From assembly GCA_947168515.1 (NCBI GenBank), contig CAMVMF010000029.1, forward strand, positions 1 through 38,566: a DNA stretch of 38,566 nt, given 5' to 3'. A model generated the notes under the pieces. It was not told where the DNA came from, searched no databases, and was given only the letters and a program-made list of their open reading frames with translations. This document shows positions 7,739 through 15,657 of this stretch, one piece after another. The position numbers and the translations under genes were made by a program. Source of the DNA: an uncultured Bacteroidales bacterium. GTDB lineage: Bacteria; Bacteroidota; Bacteroidia; Bacteroidales; P3. How positions within the stretch are numbered: the stretch's first letter is position 1; the number at the start of each line of letters is the position of its first letter.

Positions 7739-8836
7739 TTATTCTTTGGCAAATGAGCTGGCTTGTTGGCCAAGGTAGAAACTGGCGGGCTGCAGGATAT
7801 TGTCGAAAACAAAGTACTGGATGAGCACGGTGTCTTTGTTGTCGATAATGGCATAGAGCCGGTTGAGGTCGAACATTTCATACATCTTCTCATCGCGCAT
7901 CACCAGGCTGTCGGTGGGATTGTTGTACTTGATGTATGTCTTCACTTCGCGTGTGACGCCTTCGGTGTTGGTTATGTGGAGAATAGCGCGTGGACCCGCA
8001 TTGAATGAGGTGTCCATATTGCTGTTGGGCACTTGGCTGGCGAACTCGTCGAAATTGAGGTTGTGGAAGCAGGAGAGCATCTGGGCTACGCGTGCAGTGT
8101 CGAAGTGGTCGACTGTACGGCCGTTCTGTTGGAAAATGAATCCTTCCCCATCGCGAAGAACTGTGTAGGACTCTTCAGGTGTGGCGGGGATGTCTAAGTC
8201 GACACTTTGTAGTTTGGTGATGTCCCATTGCACGATTACATGGCTGCGCCAAGACATCGGGTTTGAAACAAAGCGGGGTGTCAGATAACCGCGGAACCCA
8301 GGTATGTGGATGATATAGGGTACTTTGTCCCCATCGCGATACATGAAACAGGCCATCATGTCCTGGGTCTCTTGTCCTACAAAGTAGGTGACGGTGAGTT
8401 TCTCGTGGGGGAAAAGACGTAGTTTGCCGCCAAACCAGTCAATGAAGTAGCGGGTCTGGTAAACCTCACATTTAGTGGCGTTGGCCGAAAGGCGTTTGAT
8501 GGCTTGCGGCACGGCGTTTTTGTTCACCTGTTGGCGTATGCGCATGTCGTGCAGGGTCTCAAGTAGCAACTTCATCATGCCTTTGTTGACAGGATAGATG
8601 CCGTCGACGGTCCAAGTGGTGTCCGCCGTACTGTCGGCATCGGCCACACGCTCCAGCAGAACATGATTGTTCGCTTTGTCAGCCAGATATATTTTGGTGA
8701 TTGTTTCAACGTCCTCCACGTGGAAATCTTGGTCGAATGTGGCATCCTTGGAGCCACGTTTGGCAACCACTAATGCAATGATGCCGATGGCGGCAACGGA
8801 TATGAGGAGGATAAGTAAGTGTTTCTTTCTTTTCAT
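7739..8836 (-). CDS. DUF4340-like membrane-anchored protein, partner of GldFG
   Basis: 365 residues: a lysine-rich start and one N-terminal membrane span (about 6-25, LLILLISVAAIGIIALVVA), then a large extracytoplasmic domain. Text such as VETITKIYLADKANNHVLLER and DTTWTVDGIYPVNKGMMKLLLETL resembles DUF4340 proteins, which are often encoded beside GldG-like ABC subunits (recalled association, not searched). It overlaps the gldFG stop by four bases (8833-8836), a strong sign of co-translation. Probable auxiliary periplasmic subunit of the same transporter; substrate unknown. Confidence 0.65.
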   Translation of the reverse strand: MKRKKHLLILLISVAAIGIIALVVAKRGSKDATFDQDFHVEDVETITKIYLADKANNHVLLERVADADSTADTTWTVDGIYPVNKGMMKLLLETLHDMRIRQQVNKNAVPQAIKRLSANATKCEVYQTRYFIDWFGGKLRLFPHEKLTVTYFVGQETQDMMACFMYRDGDKVPYIIHIPGFRGYLTPRFVSNPMSWRSHVIVQWDITKLQSVDLDIPATPEESYTVLRDGEGFIFQQNGRTVDHFDTARVAQMLSCFHNLNFDEFASQVPNSNMDTSFNAGPRAILHITNTEGVTREVKTYIKYNNPTDSLVMRDEKMYEMFDLNRLYAIIDNKDTVLIQYFVFDNILQPASFYLGQQASSFAKE

Positions 8837-11307
8837 TTTTTGCGATATTGTTTACGGCGAATAATGATGATGACTATACCGGCCAGGATGATGAGGCCGG
8901 AGGGGAGAATAATGTTGAGTAACTGATATCCTGTGCGGTTTTCCTTAACCTTCATGACATCTAGTTTACGGATTTTGATGCTGCGGGAGCGGCTGGCAAT
9001 GGAACCCTCTTCGCCTACTAGATAGTCTATGCAGTTGAGTAGGAGCTCCTTGTTGGCATACATGGTCTCGGTGTAGAAATCGTACCCTAACGGATAGGTG
9101 GTGCCGTCGTTGTAGTTGAAACGGTTCTTGATTATGTCGCCATCGGAGAATACAATCATTTTGGTGCTGTCCCCTTCAGGCCGATAGCCCATGGAGGGGA
9201 TTTCCATGAACTCGGGAGTGAGGCGATTGCGGAACATCGAGGGGAATTTTCCTTCAAGCAGCACGGCAACGGGCACATTCTTATGGGTGAAAAGCCGTTG
9301 GTCGGGCTCGGTCTTGGCCTCGTTGAGGTCATAGATGGTGGGAGCATTCTTCACCCGGGTATATTCCGAGGTGGCTAGTAGTACGGTTTTGTCGATACCG
9401 TTGTCTATTAGGTCTATGCTGCTTACGAAGTCGGTCTTGATAAGGTCGAGGTTGCGCACAATGGGGTGAGGTGACATGGGCACGATTTCGGGAAAGTACA
9501 GCCACGGCTGGAATTGTATCTGTGGTTGGTCGCCCACCATGCCCACGGTCATAGGAATGGGGCGGCATCGCACATCCATCACCAAGTTGGGATTGACACG
9601 CACTCCGTAAGTGAACAGCATCTCGTCCAGATTAAGTGGGAAACGGGTAGCCATGGCCTGGCCAGCATTCTGCAGACTGTCGAGGTCGGCATTCAGAGGG
9701 TCAACAAGCCACAGCAGTTTGCCGCCATACATCACATATTGGTCGAGGATGAAAAGGTCCTGGTCTGTGAAAGGCTGGGTGGGCTTGGCTATGATGATGA
9801 GGTCGTATTTGTTGTGGAAATGATATTTGGTGGAGTCTTTGGGGTCATGGGTGCGTCCTGTGAGGGCGTTGATGTTGCCGTCTAAACGGGCGGTGTCCAA
9901 ATTGTAGTAGTCGTAGAGTGTGGTGATGAGGTCTCCCATATTGGGCAGGGGCAGTTCGCCATGTCCGCGCATAAAGGCCACCACGGGTTTCTGCCCTCTG
10001 GACAGAGCACGTATGGGGCTGGAAAGCACATATTCGAGACTTTGAATGGAGTTGTTCAGCAACTGGGTTTGGTCCACATACTTCTGGCTCTGCAATAGTT
10101 GGATGGAGGTTTCGTTTCCTTTGTATATGACATCAGCGGCAGGTATCAGCACTTGGGAGGTGACGCCATTTGCGGTGCTCACCTGTATCTGGGTGGGCCT
10201 GATCCCTTTCTGTGCCAGCTTTTGATAGAACACTTGACGTTCTTCCTGGCTGTCGAAGTTGTTGGGATTGACAAACTCGTATTGTATGTTTTTGTTGTAA
10301 GCCCTGAATTGGTTGAGCATCTCCTTAGTTTCGTTCTGCAGACGCTTGAAGTCGGCAGGGAATTCCCCTTCGAGGTATACGCGGAAGAGCACCGGCTCGT
10401 CCACCTTTTTCAGCAGGTTCTTGGTCGACTTGGACAGGGTGTAGCGCTTCTCCGAGGTGAGGTCAATGCGGGTGAAGAAATAATAGCTGATGACATTGAC
10501 GAAAACCACGATGAGGATGCCGGCCCCCAGCTCAACCCAATGGCTGCGCCGAAGGTCTTTTTTCTTGTTCCAGCCGTGCCATTTGCGGCTCTGCAGCACG
10601 ATGCGGGTCGACAGCATGAAGAGGGCAATGACCGAGACAAAGTAAATGACATCGCGGGTGTCGACCACGCCGCGGCTGATGGATTCATAGTGGTAGCTCA
10701 TGCCCAGCGACCGCACAAAGAGGTCGGCGTTGCCCAAGAACCCCATGCGGTAGATGGCCTCGAACCCCAAATGCATGAACGCACTCATCAATGCTGCCAG
10801 GATGAAGGCCACAATCTGGTTGTTGGTGATGGAGCTGGCAAATAGACCGATGGCTACGAAGGCTGCGCCCAACAGGAGCAGACCAATGTAAGAGCCAGCT
10901 ACGCTACCGGTGTCGATGTTGCCTACGGGGTCGCCCAGAGCATAAACGCTGAAATAGCATACTAGTGTTGGCAGCAGGCTGATGAACACCAGGGTCAGGC
11001 CCGCAAGGAATTTGGCCCAGATGAGCGTCATCTCGCTCAGCGGTTTGGTGAGCAGTAGCTCCATGGTGCCGTTCTTCTTTTCTTCGGCAAACATGCGCAT
11101 GGTGATGGCCGGAATAAGGAAGAGGTAGAGGAATGGCCCAATAATGAAGAGCCCATCCATGCCGGCAAATCCGTAGTCTAGGATGTTAAAGTCGCCCTTG
11201 AAGACCCATAGCATGAGTCCTGTGAGCACCAGAAACACGATGATGGTCAGGTATCCGATGAGTGAGGAGAAGAAACTGGCAAGTTCTTTTTTGTAAAGTG
11301 TGAACAT
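8833..11307 (-). CDS. gldFG: GldF-GldG fusion: ABC permease joined to auxiliary GldG-like domain
   Basis: 824 residues. About 1-240 is an ABC-2 permease of the GldF type (MFTLYKKELASFFSS, then RMFAEEKKNGTMELLLTKPLS and six hydrophobic spans). A new span at about 263-285 starts the GldG part: RIDLTSEKRYTLSKSTKNLLK, VLFRVYLEGEFPADFKRL, then VAFMRGHGELPLP and LLWLVDPLNADLDSL, closing with a C-terminal span (about 795-817) and a basic tail. In Flavobacterium GldF and GldG are separate proteins that act with the ATPase GldA. Here they are one chain and no gldA adjoins. Gliding is not implied; Bacteroidales homologues occur in non-gliders. Confidence 0.85.
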   Translation of the reverse strand: MFTLYKKELASFFSSLIGYLTIIVFLVLTGLMLWVFKGDFNILDYGFAGMDGLFIIGPFLYLFLIPAITMRMFAEEKKNGTMELLLTKPLSEMTLIWAKFLAGLTLVFISLLPTLVCYFSVYALGDPVGNIDTGSVAGSYIGLLLLGAAFVAIGLFASSITNNQIVAFILAALMSAFMHLGFEAIYRMGFLGNADLFVRSLGMSYHYESISRGVVDTRDVIYFVSVIALFMLSTRIVLQSRKWHGWNKKKDLRRSHWVELGAGILIVVFVNVISYYFFTRIDLTSEKRYTLSKSTKNLLKKVDEPVLFRVYLEGEFPADFKRLQNETKEMLNQFRAYNKNIQYEFVNPNNFDSQEERQVFYQKLAQKGIRPTQIQVSTANGVTSQVLIPAADVIYKGNETSIQLLQSQKYVDQTQLLNNSIQSLEYVLSSPIRALSRGQKPVVAFMRGHGELPLPNMGDLITTLYDYYNLDTARLDGNINALTGRTHDPKDSTKYHFHNKYDLIIIAKPTQPFTDQDLFILDQYVMYGGKLLWLVDPLNADLDSLQNAGQAMATRFPLNLDEMLFTYGVRVNPNLVMDVRCRPIPMTVGMVGDQPQIQFQPWLYFPEIVPMSPHPIVRNLDLIKTDFVSSIDLIDNGIDKTVLLATSEYTRVKNAPTIYDLNEAKTEPDQRLFTHKNVPVAVLLEGKFPSMFRNRLTPEFMEIPSMGYRPEGDSTKMIVFSDGDIIKNRFNYNDGTTYPLGYDFYTETMYANKELLLNCIDYLVGEEGSIASRSRSIKIRKLDVMKVKENRTGYQLLNIILPSGLIILAGIVIIIIRRKQYRKK

Positions 11308-11342
11308 TCTGTTTTGGCAAAAAGTAGTTTGGTGAAGTTTTT

Positions 11343-12851
11343 TTATTCAAATTTGAAACGTTTGGAGCGGAACGAGCGACCTTGATAGTCACCTAAGGAG
11401 AGTTCGTAGATCACTTCGGCCATCAGGCTGGCATTCTTGGTAAGCATGTCGCGGTTGATGTTTTCCGAGATGTCGCTGGGCACATGGTCGTAGTTGCTGC
11501 CCATGTAGTTGGTGAAGACCAGCGAGGGAATGCCGATTTGTGCAAAAGGGGCGGCATCGCCTCTGGGATAGGTGTGCAGGCCCTTAGCCAACGATTTGGT
11601 GGAGACGGTGTCGTTGTGATAGGCTATTTCCCATAGGCTGGGGAACCGTTTGTTGCCCATGACGTTGATGCTGTCTCCCGAACCAATGCTTTGGGCGTTG
11701 ATAAAGCATTCGATATTTTTCAGCTTGGAAAAATTGGAAACAAAGATGCTGGAACCTAAATTCTCCAATTCGCCACCCGAGAAAAGTACAAAGACGATGG
11801 AGCGTTTGTTGTACTCAATCTCTTTGGGAGCCTTGGTGGAAAGCAGTCTTGCTGTCTCCAGCACGGCGGCAACGCCGCTGGCATTGCAGTCGGCTCCGGG
11901 GAACAGACAGGTGCTGCCTTGCACGCCCACATGGTCCAAGTGGGCACCCACAACAACCAATTCGTGCTTCATGCGGTCGTCGTGGCCGGGCAGATAGCCG
12001 ATGACGTTGGCCGTGGGGGCATTGGGTTTATACTTGGCGTTGATGTTTATTTCAAATTTCTTGCGCAGGTGGAACGACTGTGGGGTAAGTTGGTTTTGCA
12101 ACTCTCCGATGACAGAGTCAAGGGTCATTTGCTCATTTTCCAGCAGCGCACGGCCCATATCCATGGTGGGCTGCACCACGGGGAAGGTGGCTTGATGCGA
12201 GCCTTCGCCGCAATAAGCCTGGTGCTGTACTTCGTAGGAACGGCAGCTCTCGGAGAGATTGATGCATACCAGTCCGACGGCTCCATGCTTCTGGGCTACT
12301 TCAGCCTTCTGACGCATGGTGGCGTACTGGCTGGTGACGTTGCCGGGCAGGAACTCGGGCACACCGCTTAGGCACAACACTATCTTGCCCTGTACGTCCA
12401 CTTGGGCGTACTCGTTGAAGGCTCGGTTGTCTATGCCCCAGCCACAGAAAACCACTGGAGCATTCGTGTAGCCTCGGCCGGTCATGCTGGAGCATACATA
12501 GTCGCGTCCTAAGACGTAGCGCTCGCGGGTGTCGTTGTCGTTGACATAGGTGTTGAAATTACAGTTCTCGATTTCGTTATATTCTACCTGAAACCACTGT
12601 GCCCACTCGCCTTCCCAGGGCTTCACTCCGTAGGAGGACAGCACTTCGGCCACATAGTCGGCGGCTTCGAGGTAGGCCTGCGAACCGGCCATACGACCCT
12701 CGTACTGGCTGTTGGAAAGTACGCGGATGTGCTTCATCAGCGTGTCGGTGTTAGCGCGCAGCAGTGTGTCTTTTACAACTTGTTCTTGTGCACCAGCCAC
12801 GGTGGGCAGAAGTGCAGCCATAATGGCGAACATAGCAATGAGCTTCTTCAT
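11343..12851 (-). CDS. M28-family peptidase homologue with degenerate active site
   Basis: 502 residues: signal peptide (1-21, AGAQ), a PA-like insert (about 125-240) and an M28 zinc-peptidase fold (about 280-480). The first ligand motif is intact (AHLDHVG, H304) as is the last His (NYDHVPSD, H456). Other key positions are changed: GADCNASG has C322 where the bridging Asp of GADDNASG is expected; FSGGELENLGS has G360 where the catalytic Glu of 'xEE' stands, although E361 remains; INAQSIG has Q387 where the Asp of 'NxDMIG' binds zinc. I re-read these codons in the DNA (TGC, GGC, CAA). Probably a non-peptidase relative or one with altered chemistry. First gene of the minus-strand block. Confidence 0.8.
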   Translation of the reverse strand: MKKLIAMFAIMAALLPTVAGAQEQVVKDTLLRANTDTLMKHIRVLSNSQYEGRMAGSQAYLEAADYVAEVLSSYGVKPWEGEWAQWFQVEYNEIENCNFNTYVNDNDTRERYVLGRDYVCSSMTGRGYTNAPVVFCGWGIDNRAFNEYAQVDVQGKIVLCLSGVPEFLPGNVTSQYATMRQKAEVAQKHGAVGLVCINLSESCRSYEVQHQAYCGEGSHQATFPVVQPTMDMGRALLENEQMTLDSVIGELQNQLTPQSFHLRKKFEININAKYKPNAPTANVIGYLPGHDDRMKHELVVVGAHLDHVGVQGSTCLFPGADCNASGVAAVLETARLLSTKAPKEIEYNKRSIVFVLFSGGELENLGSSIFVSNFSKLKNIECFINAQSIGSGDSINVMGNKRFPSLWEIAYHNDTVSTKSLAKGLHTYPRGDAAPFAQIGIPSLVFTNYMGSNYDHVPSDISENINRDMLTKNASLMAEVIYELSLGDYQGRSFRSKRFKFE

Positions 12852-12936
12852 TTTTATCAGCTTATTTATATTATTATTATTTTATTTTCTTGATAATAAA
12901 TAATTTGTTGCATGGTACGCACACCATACAAACAAG

Positions 12937-12966
12937 CAAAGATACGAAAAAAAGCTGATATGGCAA
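12937..12966 (-). promoter_or_regulatory. Bacteroidetes housekeeping promoter for the M28-to-rimO block
   Basis: On the minus strand, TTG (12966-12964) is followed after exactly 19 bases by TATCTTTG (12944-12937), matching TTG-N19-TAnnTTTG. Predicted transcription start is about 80 bases before the ATG at 12851. No other equally good promoter was found inside the 11.7-kb block. Confidence 0.75.
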
Positions 12967-12970
12967 CAAA

Positions 12971-13307
12971 AAATATTTACAACAACCCCATTTACTAGGG
13001 GTATGCAACGCCAATGACAGACCTTAAGTGAGCATGTCTTCGACTCGAATCATTCGTTTTTTTTGATGATTCTACCAAATCATTTCGCGTCTATTTCTCA
13101 TCGGCTGTTTTTGCTGCCTATCACTGTGGTTCCGTTTCATAGAATAGGGGTGAAGATGCCTTAGTAGGAATGTTGGTGTTAAGTGCCTTATGACGCATAA
13201 TCATCTTAACAAATCCAGATTGGCTCTTTTCGGCCAATACATTCGAATTTGCCTTGCCGATACAATAAATATGCGTCAGCCACGTTATATCCTAAAATAA
13301 TGCTACT
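12971..13307. other. Intergenic region between divergent M28 and Rpn genes
   Basis: No gene is seen. It holds short alternative hairpins: GAATCAT (13047-13053) can pair with ATGATTC (13066-13072), and the ATGATT there can instead pair with AATCAT (13079-13084). Just before the Rpn start the string CCACGTTAT is also found upstream of the second Rpn copy, so a little 5' flank was duplicated with the gene. Confidence 0.4.
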
Positions 13308-14255
13308 ATGGGTATTTCTGATTCTCAAGAACGTTACGTCAACTTCTACACCGATTTTGCCTTCAAGAAACTCTTCGGCACCGAGGCCAACAAGGAACTG
13401 CTGATCAGCTTCCTCAACTCCATGTTCGACGGAAGGGAGGAGGTTTCAGACCTTGAGTACCTCAACGTAGAGCATCTGGGACCCTCTGCCGTGGAGCGCA
13501 AAGCAGTCTTCGACGTCTACTGCCGCAACAGCCAGGGCGACCGCTTCCTCATCGAGATGCAGAAGGCCGACCAGAACTACTTCAAGGACCGCAGCATCTA
13601 CTACTCCACCTTCCCCATACAGGAGCAGGCCGTCAGGGGCGAATGGAACTTCCGGCTGGACAAGGTCTACACCATAGGCATACTCAATTTTACCTTCGAC
13701 GACGACCCGGAGTACTTCCACCACGAGGTCAAGCTGGTGGACGTGAAGAAGAAAAACGTCTTCTACGACAAGCTTACATACATCTATCTGGAGATGCCCA
13801 AGTTCCACAAGAGCGAAGATGAGCTGGAGACCCTTTTCGACAAGTGGCTCTACGCGATGAAGAACCTGGGCCGATTAATGGAGCGTCCGCAGGTGCTACA
13901 GGACGCTGTTTTCACGCGTCTTTTCGAGCAGGCCGAGATAGCCAAGTTCAGCCCTACGGAGCAGCGCGGCTACCGCGAAAGCCAAAAGGACTTCTGGGAC
14001 CTTTTCAGCGTCAAGGAGACGGCGGAAATGAAAGGACATGCCAGGGGCCTAGAAGAGGGCTTGGCCAAAGGTAGGGAAGAGGGCATGGTCAAAGGTAGGG
14101 AAGAAGGCATGGAAAAAGGCTTAGCCAAAGGCAAGGCTGAAGGAGAGAGGAACAAGGCCTACCAGATAGCTAAGAGTTTAAAATCATTAGGAGTCCAACT
14201 AGATACTATTGCTCGGAGTACGGGACTGTCCCAGGAAGAAATAGATAGGCTGTAG
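13308..14255 (+). CDS. Rpn/PD-(D/E)XK nuclease-family 'transposase', copy 1
   Basis: 315 residues. N-terminal PD-(D/E)XK fold (PDDEXK_2 type): NFYTDFAFKKLFGTEANKELLISFLNSM, then catalytic-type VFDVYC (D69) and FLIEMQ (E83, Q85). The middle (about 150-235) is helical. Residues 241-281 are Gly/Glu/Lys heptad-like repeats (GLEEGLAKG, REEGMVKG, REEGMEKG). A C-terminal helical module ends IARSTGLSQEEIDRL. E. coli Rpn relatives are RecA-independent recombination-promoting DNases, some now linked to phage defence. Residues 1-255 are identical to the next gene. No transposon ends were found. Confidence 0.85.
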   Translation: MGISDSQERYVNFYTDFAFKKLFGTEANKELLISFLNSMFDGREEVSDLEYLNVEHLGPSAVERKAVFDVYCRNSQGDRFLIEMQKADQNYFKDRSIYYSTFPIQEQAVRGEWNFRLDKVYTIGILNFTFDDDPEYFHHEVKLVDVKKKNVFYDKLTYIYLEMPKFHKSEDELETLFDKWLYAMKNLGRLMERPQVLQDAVFTRLFEQAEIAKFSPTEQRGYRESQKDFWDLFSVKETAEMKGHARGLEEGLAKGREEGMVKGREEGMEKGLAKGKAEGERNKAYQIAKSLKSLGVQLDTIARSTGLSQEEIDRL

Positions 14256-14457
14256 CCCTTCCTTATCGCATAGCAAGGGCCGCGTCCCATCTCCTCAAAC
14301 AGCTGCTCCTGATTTCGGAGTTGTCACACTAAAGACATCCGTCCAAACGGTGTAACCTATGTGTGGCAGAGAAAGCTCATGGGCATACTGACTGAACATA
14401 TTAGTAGGCCATACAATATTTTTGTTGCATCCACGTTATGCATAAAAAATAAGTGCT

Positions 14458-15489
14458 ATGGGTATTTCTGATTCTCAAGAACGTTACGTCAACTTCTACA
14501 CCGATTTTGCCTTCAAGAAACTCTTCGGCACCGAGGCCAACAAGGAACTGCTGATCAGTTTCCTCAACTCTATGTTCGACGGCAGGGAGGAGGTGTCGGA
14601 CCTCGAATACCTCAACGTGGAGCACCTGGGTCCCTCCGCCGTGGAGCGCAAGGCGGTCTTCGATGTCTACTGTCGCAACAGCCAGGGCGACCGCTTCCTC
14701 ATCGAGATGCAGAAGGCCGACCAGAACTACTTCAAGGACCGCAGCATCTACTACTCCACATTCCCTATACAGGAGCAGGCCGTCAGGGGCGAATGGAACT
14801 TCCGACTGGACAAGGTCTACACCATCGGCATCCTCAACTTCACCTTCGACGACGACCCGGAGTACTTCCACCACGAGGTCAAGCTGGTGGACGTTAAAAA
14901 GAAAAACGTCTTCTACGACAAGCTGACCTACATTTATCTGGAGATGCCCAAGTTCCACAAGAGCGAGGATGAGCTGGAGACCCTTTTCGACAAATGGCTC
15001 TACGCAATGAAGAACCTGGGCCGCCTGATGGAGCGTCCGCAGGTGCTGCAGGATGCCGTTTTCACGCGTCTTTTCGAGCAGGCCGAGATAGCCAAGTTCA
15101 GCCCTACGGAGCAGCGCGGCTATCGCGAAAGCCAAAAGGACTTCTGGGATCTTTTCAGCGTCAAGGAGACGGCAGAAATGAAAGGACATGCTAGGGGCCT
15201 AGAAGAAGGATTGGCCAAAGGCAAGGCCGAAGGCATGGAAGAGGGACTTGCCAAAGGCATGGAAGAAGGACTTGCCAAAGGCATGGAAGAGGGACTTGCC
15301 AAAGGTAGGGAAGAGGGTATGGAAAAAGGTCTGGCCAAAGGCAAGGCAGAAGGGTTGGAAGAGGGACTTGTCGAAGGAGGAAAGAACAAAGCATATCAGA
15401 TAGCCCATAATTTAAAGCTATTGGGTCTCCCACCTGAGGCTATTGCCCAAAGTACTGGTCTATCTTTGGAGGATATCTCCTCGTTGTAG
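14458..15489 (+). CDS. Rpn/PD-(D/E)XK nuclease-family 'transposase', copy 2
   Basis: 343 residues. The first 255 match copy 1 exactly, including the putative nuclease residues D69, E83 and Q85, although about 41 codons differ synonymously. The repeat tail is longer (about 256-307) and includes three perfect 8-residue GMEEGLAK units. The final module (KAYQIAHNLKLLGLPPEAIAQSTGLSLEDISSL) is related to but clearly different from copy 1. The 202-base gap after copy 1 has no terminator that I can see, and the immediate upstream bases (CCACGTTAT, then TGCTATGGG) are shared with copy 1, consistent with tandem duplication of gene plus a little flank. Confidence 0.85.
   Translation: MGISDSQERYVNFYTDFAFKKLFGTEANKELLISFLNSMFDGREEVSDLEYLNVEHLGPSAVERKAVFDVYCRNSQGDRFLIEMQKADQNYFKDRSIYYSTFPIQEQAVRGEWNFRLDKVYTIGILNFTFDDDPEYFHHEVKLVDVKKKNVFYDKLTYIYLEMPKFHKSEDELETLFDKWLYAMKNLGRLMERPQVLQDAVFTRLFEQAEIAKFSPTEQRGYRESQKDFWDLFSVKETAEMKGHARGLEEGLAKGKAEGMEEGLAKGMEEGLAKGMEEGLAKGREEGMEKGLAKGKAEGLEEGLVEGGKNKAYQIAHNLKLLGLPPEAIAQSTGLSLEDISSL
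15232..15303 (+). repeat. Three tandem 24-bp coding repeats in Rpn copy 2
   Basis: Units 15232-15255, 15256-15279 and 15280-15303 each encode GMEEGLAK. The first and third are identical; the second differs at one base (GAA for GAG). Because 24 is a multiple of three, slippage changes tail length without breaking the frame. Related degenerate units continue to about 15381 and occur in copy 1 at about 14052-14150. Confidence 0.85.
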
Positions 15490-15657
15490 CAGTTTGTTTG
15501 TCTGGGAGAAAAACCTGCTGGTCCCTAATATATGGAATTCCATGACCAGGAACGTGAATCTCCTACGCACGTTAGCAATTGATTGAATGTGGAGACAATT
15601 TCTGACAGAGTAAAGGCATACGTTACCGAGGCAAAAAATATGGCCTAGGTCATTCCT

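Noticed and set aside
7735..7893. 53-codon N-terminal extension of SurE
   Set aside because: Shadow of the DUF4340-like gene; the conserved SurE start is MKPLILITNDDG at 7734.
10099..10845. 248-codon plus-strand frame inside gldFG
   Set aside because: Shadow frame opposite a recognisable GldF/GldG coding sequence.
13035..13060. tRNA T-loop-like string TTCGACTCGAATC
   Set aside because: No acceptor stem, anticodon arm or CCA-type end could be folded around it.
14401..15189. 262-codon open frame antisense to Rpn copy 2 (and a shorter one antisense to copy 1)
   Set aside because: It mirrors codon bias of the sense gene; its sequence is low-information and matches no family. The sense frame has clear nuclease motifs.
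15528..15580. TGGAATTCCA palindrome within CTGGTC/GACCAG arms between Rpn copy 2 and the ClC gene
   Set aside because: Short, imperfect overall and without a T-run; not distinguishable from chance as a terminator or IS end.
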